DNA of 64,000 nt from Salegentibacter agarivorans (GTDB lineage Bacteria; Bacteroidota; Bacteroidia; Flavobacteriales; Flavobacteriaceae): assembly GCF_900113135.1 (NCBI RefSeq), contig NZ_FOOH01000012.1, forward strand, positions 1 to 64,000. Reading direction: 5' to 3'. Positions 9,390 through 19,451 of the stretch are shown here, in pieces. The stretch's first letter is position 1; every line of letters starts with the position of its first letter. The translations under genes and the position numbers were made by a program. Under the pieces are notes generated by a model that ran no database searches, was not told the DNA's origin, and saw only the letters and a program-made list of their open reading frames with translations.

Positions 9390-9499
9390 GCTTAAAATTT
9401 GTTTGTTTTGAGTTTAAATTTCGATGCAAAAAAAGCTAAATACTCACAGGCCAGTATCACTGGAATGTTAAGAAATTAACTTTAACATCTGTTCCGCCG

Positions 9500-9507
9500 C
9501 AAAACTA
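9500..9507 (-). promoter_or_regulatory. Putative -7 element for the receptor-lipoprotein operon
   Basis: The minus strand reads TAGTTTTG, which fits the Bacteroidetes -7 consensus TAnnTTTG and is followed by GCGG. No clear TTG -33 element was seen 19-22 bases upstream, so this is tentative. The predicted start is about 100 bases before the ATG at 9389. Confidence 0.4.
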
Positions 9508-9578
9508 AAACAAAATTTTAACTAATTGATTTGTTGAGGCCTATTGATCTCAACATTTTGTTAACAAAATTAGAATTA

Positions 9579-11210
9579 TTACTTTAAAAAGAAGGTTAAT
9601 AGATTTTTAGTAGAAGAATCATGAGAATCTGGAGATTTGCTTTCGATTTCCGCAAGAATTTTACTTGCAAGTTGCTTTCCTAATTCCACACCCCACTGGT
9701 CATAGCTAAAAATATTCCAAATTACACCCTGCACAAAGATCTTATGCTCGTACATCGCGATAAGTTTTCCTAAACTTTCAGGAGTAAGTTTATCTATAAG
9801 CAATGTGTTGGTTGGTTTATTCCCATCAAATTCTTTAAATGGTAATAACTTTTCTACCGCATCTTTGGATAATCCCTGGGCTTCGAGTTCCTGTTTTACT
9901 TCGACTTTAGATTTCCCCTGAAGTAAGGCCTCGGTTTGTGCAAAGAAATTAGCCATTAATTTATTGTGGTGATCTTCATTTTGGTGCAGGGATTTTTTAA
10001 ATCCTATAAAATCTGCAGGAATCAGTTTAGTGCCCTGGTGAATTAATTGAAAGAAAGCATGCTGGGAGTTGGTTCCTGGCTCACCCCAAATTAGAGTTCC
10101 AGTTTGGTAATCAACTTTTTTACCGTTTCTGTCTACACTTTTACCATTACTCTCCATAATTGCCTGCTGCAAATATGCGGGAAGCCTGTGTAAATATTGT
10201 GTATAAGGAATTACCGCTTCACTTTCTGCTTCATAAAAATTGTTGTACCAAATGCTTAGCATAGCTAATTGTACAGGAATATTTTCTTTAAAATCTGAAG
10301 TTTTAAAATGTTGGTCCATCATATGGGCACCATTCAATAAAGCTTCAAAGTTATTATAACCTACTGCCAGGCTTATAGAAAGTCCAACCGCACTCCATAA
10401 AGAAAAACGACCGCCAACCCAATCCCACATAGGAAATACATTTTCTATAGCGATCCCAAATTCTTCAACATTTTTTAAATTGCTGGAAACTGCCGCAAAA
10501 TGTTCAGCAACTGCTTCCTGCGGAGCAGTTTTTCTAAACCAATTTCTAATTGTGGTAGCATTAGAAAGAGTTTCCTGGGTAGTAAAGGTTTTTGAAACTA
10601 CAAGAAATAAAGTAGTTTCAGGATTTAAATTTTTTAAGATTTCGTTTACGTGATCCCCATCTACATTAGAAACATAATGAACTTTAAGATGGTTTTGATA
10701 AAACTGAAGCGATTCTGTGATCATCACCGGACCAAGGTCTGAACCTCCAATCCCAATATTTACAACATCGGTAAATGCTTTCCCGGTAAAACCTTTTTTC
10801 TCGCCGCTAATAATTTTTTCAGAAAATTTCCTGATCTTTTCTTTTACTTCCTGCACTTCAGGCACTACGTTTTCACCATCCAGGGTAATTTCAGACCCAG
10901 CAGGAGCTCTTAATGCCGTGTGTAAGACTGCGCGATTTTCGGTTTTGTTAATCGCATCTCCATTAAAATATGAGTCTATTGCCGATTGCAGCTCACATTC
11001 TTTAGCCAGCTCAAGAAGTAAATCGCGAGTTTCGTTAGTTATTCGGTTTTTGCTGTAATCCAGGTAAAAATCCTCCCAGGCAATGGTAAATGCAGAAGCC
11101 CTTTCAGTATCCTTTTCAAATAGCTCTTTTAACTGCAGTTGCTGCACTTCGTTAAAATGCTTTTCTAATTTTTTCCAGGCTGTTGTTTGGGTTGGATTTA
11201 TATTTTTCAT
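9579..11210 (-). CDS. pgi: Glucose-6-phosphate isomerase
   Basis: 543 residues, the usual length for the long form. It interconverts glucose 6-phosphate and fructose 6-phosphate in the cytoplasm. Family signatures are present: [16 protein letters not shown] near residue 150, the sugar-phosphate loop SKTFTTQET near 208, [17 protein letters not shown] near 265, and [19 protein letters not shown] near 375 containing the catalytic Glu/His region. The near-C-terminal [13 protein letters not shown] motif (family signature 2) is also present. It stands alone between two intergenic gaps of 189 and 114 bases; the M23 peptidase gene upstream has the same orientation. Confidence 0.97.
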   Translation of the reverse strand: MKNINPTQTTAWKKLEKHFNEVQQLQLKELFEKDTERASAFTIAWEDFYLDYSKNRITNETRDLLLELAKECELQSAIDSYFNGDAINKTENRAVLHTALRAPAGSEITLDGENVVPEVQEVKEKIRKFSEKIISGEKKGFTGKAFTDVVNIGIGGSDLGPVMITESLQFYQNHLKVHYVSNVDGDHVNEILKNLNPETTLFLVVSKTFTTQETLSNATTIRNWFRKTAPQEAVAEHFAAVSSNLKNVEEFGIAIENVFPMWDWVGGRFSLWSAVGLSISLAVGYNNFEALLNGAHMMDQHFKTSDFKENIPVQLAMLSIWYNNFYEAESEAVIPYTQYLHRLPAYLQQAIMESNGKSVDRNGKKVDYQTGTLIWGEPGTNSQHAFFQLIHQGTKLIPADFIGFKKSLHQNEDHHNKLMANFFAQTEALLQGKSKVEVKQELEAQGLSKDAVEKLLPFKEFDGNKPTNTLLIDKLTPESLGKLIAMYEHKIFVQGVIWNIFSYDQWGVELGKQLASKILAEIESKSPDSHDSSTKNLLTFFLK

Positions 11211-11324
11211 TTAAATTTTTCTTTTCCTGGCCTTGGCCTAAAACTTTTAATTTTTATTTAAAATGAGTGATTTAAGATTGAACCAATCTTTTCACTCTAA
11301 TATTAAGGATGTTCCTATTGGAAC

Positions 11325-12569
11325 CTATTTTTTATATTCTTTATAAGGAATTTTATCCAGCGAAGTTTTTAAATCTTCTATGGCGGCAAAATACTGTTCC
11401 TTATGCTCGGGCTCTATATGTTTTGCAGTGGGTAAATTTTGGCGATAAGGATCTACCTGTTTCCCGTGAACCCAGAAGCGATAGCACACATGCGGACCTG
11501 TAGCAAGACCGGTACTCCCCACATAACCAATAACATCGCCTTGTTTTACTCTTTGGCCACTACGCACATTTCGTTTACTCATATGCAAATACTGCGTGGT
11601 ATACTTATCGTTATGCCTCACTTTTACATAATTCCCGTTTCCGGAAGTATAACTGGAAGCGATTACCGTTCCATCGGCAGTGCTTACAATTGGCGTTCCA
11701 TGGGCCGCAGCATAATCTGTTCCCAGGTGCGCTTTCCATCGTTTTTGAACCGGGTGAAATCTTCTTTTAGTATATCTGGAAGAAATTCGGCTATAATTTA
11801 ATGGTGCTTTTAAAAAGAAGCTTTGTAGTGCCTTTGCTTCTTCATCATAAAAACTGGGTTGCCCGGTTAGTGAATCGGTTTCGTATTCAAATGCATAAAA
11901 AGGTTTATCACCGTGTTTAAAAACTGCGGCTTTAACATTTTCAATCCCCACAAAAATGGTATCATCAATATATTTTTCAGAATAAATCATTTTAAACTGA
12001 TCGCCTTTCTGAAGTTTAAAAAAGTCTATACTCCACTGGTAAATATCTGAAAGTTCATAAACCAATAGATTACTTAAACCCTGCGCCTGAACGGCTTCTG
12101 AAAGGGAAGATGTAATTACTCCAGACACTTCTCTTCTCTTTACACTTACCGGCTTCTTTTTTCGCTCTACACTAATGCTATCACCAATTCCCAGCACTGT
12201 ATAATTAACCCTGTCATGTTGATAAATGAAAAATTGTGGGGTATTAGCAGAATCTTTGGCTTTAAGAATTTTATATTTTTTCCCGGCAGTAATTCTAGCG
12301 GAATTAAAGGTGTCCTTTACTTTTTCTGAAATCTGGTAAATCCTGCCGCGATCTACCCCGTGTTGATCTAGAATATAGCCAAAACTATCTCCAGATTCCA
12401 CAGTGCCATTTACAACTTCGAAATTATCCAGGATAAACCCGAATTCTTTCTCAACAGGTTTAGGCACTTTCTTTTCTACCTTTTCTTCATTAAGGGCGGT
12501 TTCTTTTGCGTCATCTTCACAGGCTGTGAAAGCCAACATCAATACCAGTAGGAAACTTATTTTCTTCAA
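11325..12569 (-). CDS. M23-type peptidoglycan metallopeptidase, lipoprotein
   Basis: 414 residues with a lipoprotein signal ending at Cys16 (ACED). A LysM/OapA-like region (about 45-130) is followed by a linker and a C-terminal LytM/M23 domain (about 255-385). The first zinc motif is intact (H-L-G-T-D, HxxxD). The second motif reads GPHVCYRFW, where LytM has H-x-H, so Cys replaces the usual second zinc-binding His while the putative general-base His is kept. I recall this variant from other Bacteroidetes but could not check. Probable role: trimming of peptidoglycan cross-links. The gene starts 4 bases after kynA, within a three-gene operon. Confidence 0.88.
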   Translation of the reverse strand: MKKISFLLVLMLAFTACEDDAKETALNEEKVEKKVPKPVEKEFGFILDNFEVVNGTVESGDSFGYILDQHGVDRGRIYQISEKVKDTFNSARITAGKKYKILKAKDSANTPQFFIYQHDRVNYTVLGIGDSISVERKKKPVSVKRREVSGVITSSLSEAVQAQGLSNLLVYELSDIYQWSIDFFKLQKGDQFKMIYSEKYIDDTIFVGIENVKAAVFKHGDKPFYAFEYETDSLTGQPSFYDEEAKALQSFFLKAPLNYSRISSRYTKRRFHPVQKRWKAHLGTDYAAAHGTPIVSTADGTVIASSYTSGNGNYVKVRHNDKYTTQYLHMSKRNVRSGQRVKQGDVIGYVGSTGLATGPHVCYRFWVHGKQVDPYRQNLPTAKHIEPEHKEQYFAAIEDLKTSLDKIPYKEYKK

Positions 12570-12573
12570 TTTT

Positions 12574-13542
12574 TTAGCAATTTTCTTTCTGTGTGTTAAA
12601 CATATGGTTCACCCATTCTTTGCCCCAATCTTCTAATTCTTCTTCACTCCATAAATAAGGAAAAAAACTAACTCTCTGAAATCCCGACGGCAAAAATTCT
12701 TTCCAATTTGTGCCTCCGGTAGCAGCAATAGTTTCTTTATCCTTATTTAAATATCTGTAAGCAGCACCCATATGCATAAGGGGCCAATTTATATTTACAT
12801 TGGCGTCAAAATTACGTAATGCTTCTTTTAATCCCTTATTATTTTTAACCGAATCTGGAAGTTGTTGATATTTATGGTAAAGGGTTCTCCCCTTATATTC
12901 TGAAGCTATTCTAAGAAAACGCGCAGTATAGCGTTTCTCAAACTGTTTTAAGGTTAAGGTTTTCTCCCCCGTTTTTAAATCGATACCACCTTTTTTCCAG
13001 TAAATATTTTCGTACAAATCTTCTAAACTACTTTCTTTAGAAAATTGTTCTCTAATTTTAAATGAAACCAAATTCTCTAAAGGAGTAGAATAGAGCTCTA
13101 TCATTCTAAACTGTGCAGATTGAAATCCGCTGGCAGGCAACAAAGACATTCTAAATTTAAGAAACTGCTCTCTTTCCATTCCTTTAATCATCACATCAAA
13201 AGAATCGGTTAGAATCCTGAAATAACGATTTAAACGATTGTATTTTTCAATTAAAAAACCGGCATCTGGAGCTTCAGCCTCAATTATTTGCTTCTGCTCA
13301 TGGATAATGAGCTTAAAATAAAGTTCGGTAATTTGATGGTAAGAAATAAAGATTTTTTCGTCTGGAAAATGGGTTAAGGTTTTTTGCAGACTTAACAAAG
13401 TGTCTATACTTAAATAATCCCAATACGTAAGGTACCTATCATATAAAAGTCCATCTAAATAGGAAGCCAAATCCTGACCTGAATTTTTAAACTTTTCCTC
13501 TAATGCAAAAATACGTTCTGCAATTTCCGGCTTAATTTCCAT
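12574..13542 (-). CDS. kynA: Tryptophan 2,3-dioxygenase
   Basis: 322 residues, within the family range. It is a haem enzyme that opens the indole ring of L-tryptophan to N-formylkynurenine, the first step of the kynurenine route. Diagnostic motifs: FISYHQITELYFKLIIHEQ near residue 65, FRMSLLPASGFQSAQFRMIE near 135 and WPLMHMGAAYRYLNKD near 265; the His in LMHMGAA is the likely haem ligand. It lies between the DUF3108 gene (3-base gap) and the M23 gene (4-base gap). No kynureninase or formamidase gene is in the window, so the rest of the pathway must lie elsewhere or be absent. Confidence 0.93.
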   Translation of the reverse strand: MEIKPEIAERIFALEEKFKNSGQDLASYLDGLLYDRYLTYWDYLSIDTLLSLQKTLTHFPDEKIFISYHQITELYFKLIIHEQKQIIEAEAPDAGFLIEKYNRLNRYFRILTDSFDVMIKGMEREQFLKFRMSLLPASGFQSAQFRMIELYSTPLENLVSFKIREQFSKESSLEDLYENIYWKKGGIDLKTGEKTLTLKQFEKRYTARFLRIASEYKGRTLYHKYQQLPDSVKNNKGLKEALRNFDANVNINWPLMHMGAAYRYLNKDKETIAATGGTNWKEFLPSGFQRVSFFPYLWSEEELEDWGKEWVNHMFNTQKENC

Positions 13543-13545
13543 GTA

Positions 13546-14325
13546 TTATTCCATAATTATTTTAAACGGATGCTTTAGGCCTTTATATTCATCTAAATCG
13601 GCATCTAAAGATCCAACTGCGAGATTTGCTTCAATTTTAATAGGCAGTTTATTAGCATCGTCACTAACCCAAAAAGTAAGACTTTCTTTTTCTTTAAAAA
13701 CCCTGCCGGCCATAACATACGGCCTGAATTTTAAAGTAGCCACCTTACCAAACTTGGTTTTTATAACCTCCCGGCCTAAAAATTTTAGTTTAAAATCCAT
13801 GTTCTCATCATCTATAAATAGATTGAGGCGCATTTCATCTCCAGGGCGAAGTTCGTCGTTTTTAATATTGTTGCGAATATAATAAAATGCCGATAACATA
13901 TCGTGAACATTCGGCTTGGTCGTATAGGTATGATTTTCGTTGTGTTTTTTATCAAAAACGAATGCCTTATTATCGCTATGATCAAAGTCTATTTCCAGGT
14001 CTTTGGTATAACCCCCTTCATCTATTTTTCTAATAAATTTATAAGGTTTCCCGTCTTGTTTATCTATATAAGTTTGATAATTATCATCTACCTTAAAAAA
14101 CCAGTGCAGTAATCCGGTAGATTTCCCTTTCCCTTCAATATGATAAACCGGTTTGCCTTTTATATTGGTTTCATCTACCTCTAAAGTGGCGAAACTTGCA
14201 TTAAAAGGGCCATAATGTATGCGGAATTTAAACCATTCGCCCGCGCCAAATGCCTTTTGAGATTGAGCCTGAAGTGCGAAGCCTGTTAAAAGTAGAAGGA
14301 ATATTGTAAATATACTTTTTTTCAT
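13546..14325 (-). CDS. DUF3108 exported protein
   Basis: 259 residues with a Sec signal peptide (ends ALQAQ, about residue 21). The remainder is beta-rich and fits the DUF3108 family: FRIHYGPFNASFATLEV early, then LHWFFKVDDNYQTYID and LTFWVSDDANKLPIKIEANL near the end. Function is unknown; the family is periplasmic or outer-membrane associated. It is the first gene of the DUF3108-kynA-M23 operon. Confidence 0.85.
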   Translation of the reverse strand: MKKSIFTIFLLLLTGFALQAQSQKAFGAGEWFKFRIHYGPFNASFATLEVDETNIKGKPVYHIEGKGKSTGLLHWFFKVDDNYQTYIDKQDGKPYKFIRKIDEGGYTKDLEIDFDHSDNKAFVFDKKHNENHTYTTKPNVHDMLSAFYYIRNNIKNDELRPGDEMRLNLFIDDENMDFKLKFLGREVIKTKFGKVATLKFRPYVMAGRVFKEKESLTFWVSDDANKLPIKIEANLAVGSLDADLDEYKGLKHPFKIIME

Positions 14326-14401
14326 ACCAAATTTTTGAATACTGATTTACAGAGTGCTTGGGCTATGGATATTTACAATTTCTATTCCAAATGTATTAAA
14401 A

Positions 14402-14437
14402 CAAAAAACCCCATCAAATTAATGACGGGGTTTTTGT
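14402..14437 (-). terminator. Terminator of the hmgA-hppD operon
   Basis: A long stem AAAAACCCC(a)TCA / TGA(c)GGGGTTTTT with a short AT loop, followed on the minus strand by TTTTGTTTT. It ends transcription from hppD before the DUF3108 operon. The rest of the 299-base gap (14326-14624) holds nothing else I can support apart from unresolved promoter sequence for DUF3108. Confidence 0.85.
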
Positions 14438-14624
14438 CTTATTAACCAACTAAAACTTAAATTATGAAAAATTAAATACATTATTGGTAACCACTCCAAA
14501 AATGCGAGCGCAAAAGTCCGTATTTAATAGAGTTATAGCAACCATAAAGTTGAGTTTAACACAAAAATTTTCAGTAATTTAATTTTTTAACTATAAACTT
14601 TAGTTAATTAAGTTATTTTAAAAT

Positions 14625-15767
14625 TTATTGCAAGGTTCCTCGCAAATCCTGCTCTCTCTCAATAGCTTCAAAAAGTGCTTTAAAGTTCCCTTTTCCAAAA
14701 GATTGGGCTCCTTTTCGCTGAATTATCTCGAAAAACATTGTTGGACGGTCTAAAACCGGTTTGGTAAATATCTGCAAAAGATAACCTTCATCGTCACGAT
14801 CTACCAATACCCCAAGTTCTTTTAATGGTTCTAGATCTTCATCTATTTTCCCCACTCTATCTAATAAAGTGTCATAATAAGTCTCGGGAACATACAGGAA
14901 TTCTACCCCACGATCCCTAAGTTGAGTGACGGTTTCAATAATATTATCTGTAGCCAGCGCAATATGCTGCACTCCTGCTCCATTATAAAAATCTATATAT
15001 TCTTCTATCTGAGATTTTTTCTTTCCTTCTGCAGGTTCGTTAATAGGGAATTTAATTCTACCATTTCCGTTACTCATTACCTTACTCATTAGGGCCGTAT
15101 AATCTGTAGAAATATCTTTATCATCAAAAGACACCATTTGTGCAAAGCCCATTACTTTAGCATAGAAATCTACCCATTTGTTCATCTCGTTCCAGCCTAC
15201 ATTTCCCACCATATGGTCTATGTATTTTAGGCCTGTATCTTCTGCCTGCACTTTTGTAGCATAGGTTTTATACCCGGGAAGAAATGGACCTTCATAATCT
15301 TTTCGTTCTACGAACAAGTGAATGGTTTCCCCGTAAGTATGAATTCCTGAAATCACAGCTTTCCCGTGTTCGTCTTCCATTTCATAAGGTGCCACATAAG
15401 ATTTAGCACCTCTTTTGGTGGTTTCTTCATAACTTTTCCTGGCATCGTCTACCCAAAGTGCCACCATTTTCACACCATCTCCGTGCTTATTAATGTGTGC
15501 ATTAATATCGCCTTCCGGCTGAAGCGGCGAAGTAAGTACAATTCTTATTTTTCCCTGTTGAAGCACATAAGAAACGCTGTCTTTTCTACCTGTTTCCAAA
15601 CCTGAATAAGCCACAGGCTGGAAACCCCAGGCATGTTGATAGTAATAAGCTGCCTGCTTTGCGTTACCTACGTAAAGTTCAACAAAATCGGTTCCCAGGA
15701 TTGGAAGAAAATCTTCAGCATCCTGCATTACCTTTTCTAATTTAAGTGATGTATTATCAGTACTCAT
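14625..15767 (-). CDS. hppD: 4-hydroxyphenylpyruvate dioxygenase
   Basis: 380 residues, two VOC domains. It converts 4-hydroxyphenylpyruvate to homogentisate with Fe(II) and O2 in tyrosine catabolism. The iron ligands can be read in the C-terminal domain: His in YIDHMVGNV (about 185), His in GVQHIALATDN (about 268) and Glu in MFFEIIQRKG (about 347). The closing GNFKALFEAIEREQ helix is typical. It follows hmgA after 39 bases and should be co-transcribed with it. Confidence 0.96.
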   Translation of the reverse strand: MSTDNTSLKLEKVMQDAEDFLPILGTDFVELYVGNAKQAAYYYQHAWGFQPVAYSGLETGRKDSVSYVLQQGKIRIVLTSPLQPEGDINAHINKHGDGVKMVALWVDDARKSYEETTKRGAKSYVAPYEMEDEHGKAVISGIHTYGETIHLFVERKDYEGPFLPGYKTYATKVQAEDTGLKYIDHMVGNVGWNEMNKWVDFYAKVMGFAQMVSFDDKDISTDYTALMSKVMSNGNGRIKFPINEPAEGKKKSQIEEYIDFYNGAGVQHIALATDNIIETVTQLRDRGVEFLYVPETYYDTLLDRVGKIDEDLEPLKELGVLVDRDDEGYLLQIFTKPVLDRPTMFFEIIQRKGAQSFGKGNFKALFEAIEREQDLRGTLQ

Positions 15768-15806
15768 TTTTATATTTTTTATTGCTAATATTTCTAATTA
15801 TAAGTC

Positions 15807-16973
15807 TTAATGATTTTCATCCAACCAGGATTTATGGTAGGTTTCATCGGCAATTTCCATTGCATCTTCGGTAAGCATTAAGGGCTTAAAAGTATCTACC
15901 ATAACCGCTAATTCCTCGGTTTCTACCTGGCCAATGCTTCGTTCTACGGCTCCCGGGTGCGGCCCGTGCGGAATTCCCGCCGGGTGCAACGAAATATGGC
16001 CGGCTTCAATATCGTTTCTACTCATAAAATCACCATCTACGTAATATAACACCTCATCGCTATCTATATTACTGTGGCTATATGGCGCCGGAATACTTTC
16101 TGGATGATAATCGTATTTACGCGGACAAAAACTGCACACCACAAAAGCATCGGTCTCAAAAGTTTGATGCACCGGTGGCGGTTGGTGAATTCTTCCCGTT
16201 ATTGGCTCAAAATCGTGAATTGAAAAAGCATACGGATAGTTATAGCCATCATAACCTACTACATCAAATGGATGCGTAGCGTAAACCATATCGAATATTT
16301 CTCCCTGCTTTTTAATTTTAATTAAAAAATCTCCTTTTTCGTCATTGGTTTCTAATTCGTGCGGTTGTCTTAGATCCCGCTCGCAAAATGGAGAATGCTC
16401 TAGCAATTGCCCAAACCAGTTTCTGTAACGTTTAGGCGTATAAATTGGCCTTCTGGATTCTACAATAAATAAGCGATTGTCTTCATCGTCAAAATCAATT
16501 TTATAAATAGTTCCTCGCGGAATTAATAAATAATCGCCGTATTTAAAATCAAGATTTCCAAGATGTGTTCTTAATTTTCCGCTTCCTTTATGGATAAAAA
16601 GCAATTCATCTGAATCTGAATTCTTATAGAAATAATCATCTGTAGAACCTTGTGGAGAAGCCAGCGTGATATCTACATCACTATTGGTTAAAACCACTTT
16701 TCGGCTTTCAAGATAATCGGGATTCGGTTTTATCTGAAAACCTTTAAAACGATAAGATTTTATATTGTTTTCTGAAGCAATTTTTGGTTTTACACTATAA
16801 CTTCCTTTAACTTCTTTTACCTGCGTTGGCCGGTGTTCGTGATAGAGATTAGATGACATCCCGTCAAAACCAATAGTTCCAAAAAGCTGTTCGTAATAAA
16901 GGCTGCCATCTGGTTTTTTAAAAACCGTATGGCGTTTATGAGGAATTTTACCGAGTTTATGATAAAAAGGCAT
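15807..16973 (-). CDS. hmgA: Homogentisate 1,2-dioxygenase
   Basis: 388 residues, the shorter Bacteroidetes-type form. It cleaves the homogentisate ring to maleylacetoacetate. The N-terminal cupin-like part is followed by the conserved stretch APYSHSNIDSDEVLYYVDGD (about 300), which gives the His and acidic iron ligands, and HPAGIPHGPHPG (about 335), which gives the further His. It precedes hppD in the same operon, so the two consecutive steps are co-expressed. The next enzymes (maleylacetoacetate isomerase, fumarylacetoacetase) are not in the window. Confidence 0.93.
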   Translation of the reverse strand: MPFYHKLGKIPHKRHTVFKKPDGSLYYEQLFGTIGFDGMSSNLYHEHRPTQVKEVKGSYSVKPKIASENNIKSYRFKGFQIKPNPDYLESRKVVLTNSDVDITLASPQGSTDDYFYKNSDSDELLFIHKGSGKLRTHLGNLDFKYGDYLLIPRGTIYKIDFDDEDNRLFIVESRRPIYTPKRYRNWFGQLLEHSPFCERDLRQPHELETNDEKGDFLIKIKKQGEIFDMVYATHPFDVVGYDGYNYPYAFSIHDFEPITGRIHQPPPVHQTFETDAFVVCSFCPRKYDYHPESIPAPYSHSNIDSDEVLYYVDGDFMSRNDIEAGHISLHPAGIPHGPHPGAVERSIGQVETEELAVMVDTFKPLMLTEDAMEIADETYHKSWLDENH

Positions 16974-17193
16974 AATCTGATATTTTTAATTCAACCCCCA
17001 ATTTCTAAAAGAATATTGAGAATTTGTTATTTTTTTCAGTGTTATTTTACTTTAAAACAAATATCGGGAATTTTTAAGGAAACATTCTTAAAACATCTCT
17101 AAAAACCTGTAGCAAAAAAGCAAACTTCTGTAGATAAATTAGCATCAGAAAATGTAGGTGATTATTTGAAAAATAGAATTTTTTCTGAATACC

Positions 17194-19422
17194 TCAAAAC
17201 CAAAAACCAAGGCTAAAAAACCATTGGCTGGACTTGATTTCGGGAGAATAGGTATATTTTACCTCTAAAGGACCTATAAAAGTATCTATGCCGTAACCAA
17301 GGGCATAGCCGGTAAAATCTGGCATGGTAAACCAATCTCCAGAAGAATATAATTTATTGCCCACATTGGCAATATTCGCACTTGCAATCACATGATTTTT
17401 TCTGAAAATTTCATAATCAAATTCCACGAGTCCTTTTATGTAACTATCTCCCGACAGGCTTATAAAATCATACCCATAAAACGGAACAAAATTATTGATT
17501 AGGTTATTTCCATATCCTCCAAGGAAGAAATCCAGCGTGTTTACACCGTCGTTTCCTATTTTGAATCCTGCTTCAGTGACAATTCGGGTAGAAAATCTAT
17601 TGATGGGAGAAAAAGCATAACCCAAAGTTCCTTTTGCAATAGAAAATTCAGAAAAATCATTATTAAAATCTGAAGAAAACAAGTAAAGATGAAAATTCCC
17701 ATCAAAATAAACACCGCGCGAAGGGAAGTATTTGTTATCGTAAGAATCGTATTTTAAATAACCAAAAGCACTGTAATAATGGCTGTTTTCAAAAAGGCGG
17801 GTATCGCTTATTTCAGGATTGGGATTATTTAAAGTTTCAGAAGCAATTTTTAAAAATTTATGTTCGGCTCCCAGTCCGAATGAAAAAACCTGCTTAAATA
17901 AAGTTTCCGCATAAAATTGGTTGGTAAAATCGCGGTAATCTATATCTATCCTGTTTACCCCAATATCCTGCAATTCGGCATTTTCACTGGCAAAATCAAA
18001 AGAAACCGGATAATCAAAATTATTATATCGTGATTTAACACCAATACTCCAGTAAAAACCTTTGTCTATATAATAGTCAAAATTATACCTAAATTGATCT
18101 CCCACCACCACATCTAAAGAAGTTACATCGTTAGTAAATAACAAACTTTTATGAGTAAAATTAATAAGGGCACCAATTTGGTAAAGTTCATCATAATGCA
18201 CTCCCAATCTTAGCAGGCTCTTATTTTTACTTTCCTCTATTTGCAGACTTAAAGTGTAAAGTTGGTCGTCGTTATTAGGAATTAACCTATAATTAATTCG
18301 GTTAAAATTCCCGGTAGCAGATAGGTTATTTATCCCTTCGTTGAGCTCTTTAAAGGTGAAATCTGTAAAGTAATTCAATCTTAATTTTCCCAGAATATAA
18401 GACCGCGGATAATTATTATTACCCTCTAAAGTAAGCGTACTTATTTGCAAAGTATCCATCTCTGGAATTACAATATTGCGCGGACCCGTGCTTTGGCGTG
18501 CAGCCAGCTTTTCCAGATCATCTTTTCTTTTTAGCGAAGCCACCCTTCCCGAATCTATAATTGCCTCTCCTTTCTCAAAAGACAATACTGAAAATGGACT
18601 AATATCTGGTTTGATATAAATATCGGTTTTAGGAATTTTTTCCTTCATATCACTAATTGTCCGGAAATTGCTTATTTGAGCAAGAATATCAAAAACATTG
18701 CGCAAATCGTCTTTATTTACCAGGCTATCCTGCACATCTACGCCAATAATCACTTCAGCACCCCTTTTTCTAAGTTCTTCTACGGGATAATTATTGGCAA
18801 CCCCACCATCGGTTAGCAACCGTCCATTTAAACTTACAGGACTAAAAATAGAAGGGATTGCGCCACTGGCAGAAACCGCCTGCGCAAAAGAGCCTTCGTC
18901 TAATATCACTTCTTCCCCGGTTTCCACATCGGCAGCAACACAAAAAAACGGAATAGGTAATTCTTCAAAATCATCTACATTTCCCAAATGCATGGTAAGC
19001 TGGGACATTAAATTATAGATATTTTGCCCCCTGGAAAGTCCTGCGGGAAAACCTATTTTAAAATCATCAAAAGGCAGGCTAATGGCATATTTTTCGGCAT
19101 CTTCCTTTTCGTAAAAAGATTTTGCGCTACGCGGAATATTATCCTGAATTAAAATATTAAAATTAGTCTCGTGAAAAATTGAATCTAACTCGTGTGCCGT
19201 ATAACCTGAAGCATACAAACCGCCAATAATTGCGCCCATACTGCTGCCCCCAATATAATCTATTCTAATCCCGGCTTCTTCAATCACTTTTAGCGCACCA
19301 ATGTGAGCCAGGCCTTTTGCACCACCACCACTTAAAACCAGCCCAACTTTTAAATCTTCCTGCTCCTGGGAAATTCCCGGAAGCATTACAAACAGAAAAA
19401 GTAAAAGCAGTAGTTTTTTCAT
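17194..19422 (-). CDS. Patatin-like phospholipase fused to POTRA and Omp85 barrel
   Basis: 742 residues. A Sec signal peptide (ends GISQ) is followed by a patatin domain (about 25-310): oxyanion loop SGGGAKGLAHIGAL, nucleophile elbow GGSSMGAIIGG (Ser in G-x-S-x-G) and the dyad Asp in LLTDGGVANNYPVEEL. A POTRA-like segment (about 325-400) and a C-terminal 16-strand-type barrel follow, with FPSRGVYFDGN and a final Phe. This domain order and length match type Vd (PlpD/FplA-like) proteins, in which the barrel presents the lipase at or beyond the surface. It lies 29 bases downstream of uvrC. Confidence 0.88.
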   Translation of the reverse strand: MKKLLLLLFLFVMLPGISQEQEDLKVGLVLSGGGAKGLAHIGALKVIEEAGIRIDYIGGSSMGAIIGGLYASGYTAHELDSIFHETNFNILIQDNIPRSAKSFYEKEDAEKYAISLPFDDFKIGFPAGLSRGQNIYNLMSQLTMHLGNVDDFEELPIPFFCVAADVETGEEVILDEGSFAQAVSASGAIPSIFSPVSLNGRLLTDGGVANNYPVEELRKRGAEVIIGVDVQDSLVNKDDLRNVFDILAQISNFRTISDMKEKIPKTDIYIKPDISPFSVLSFEKGEAIIDSGRVASLKRKDDLEKLAARQSTGPRNIVIPEMDTLQISTLTLEGNNNYPRSYILGKLRLNYFTDFTFKELNEGINNLSATGNFNRINYRLIPNNDDQLYTLSLQIEESKNKSLLRLGVHYDELYQIGALINFTHKSLLFTNDVTSLDVVVGDQFRYNFDYYIDKGFYWSIGVKSRYNNFDYPVSFDFASENAELQDIGVNRIDIDYRDFTNQFYAETLFKQVFSFGLGAEHKFLKIASETLNNPNPEISDTRLFENSHYYSAFGYLKYDSYDNKYFPSRGVYFDGNFHLYLFSSDFNNDFSEFSIAKGTLGYAFSPINRFSTRIVTEAGFKIGNDGVNTLDFFLGGYGNNLINNFVPFYGYDFISLSGDSYIKGLVEFDYEIFRKNHVIASANIANVGNKLYSSGDWFTMPDFTGYALGYGIDTFIGPLEVKYTYSPEIKSSQWFFSLGFWF

Positions 19423-19451
19423 TTGTAATTTATATTGCGCAAAATGCTGTT

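Noticed and set aside
11311-11324. Inverted repeat GTTCC-TATT-GGAAC followed by a T run
   Set aside because: The T run is on the plus-strand side, where no gene ends. For the minus-strand M23 gene the flank after the stem is not T-rich, so it was not called a terminator.
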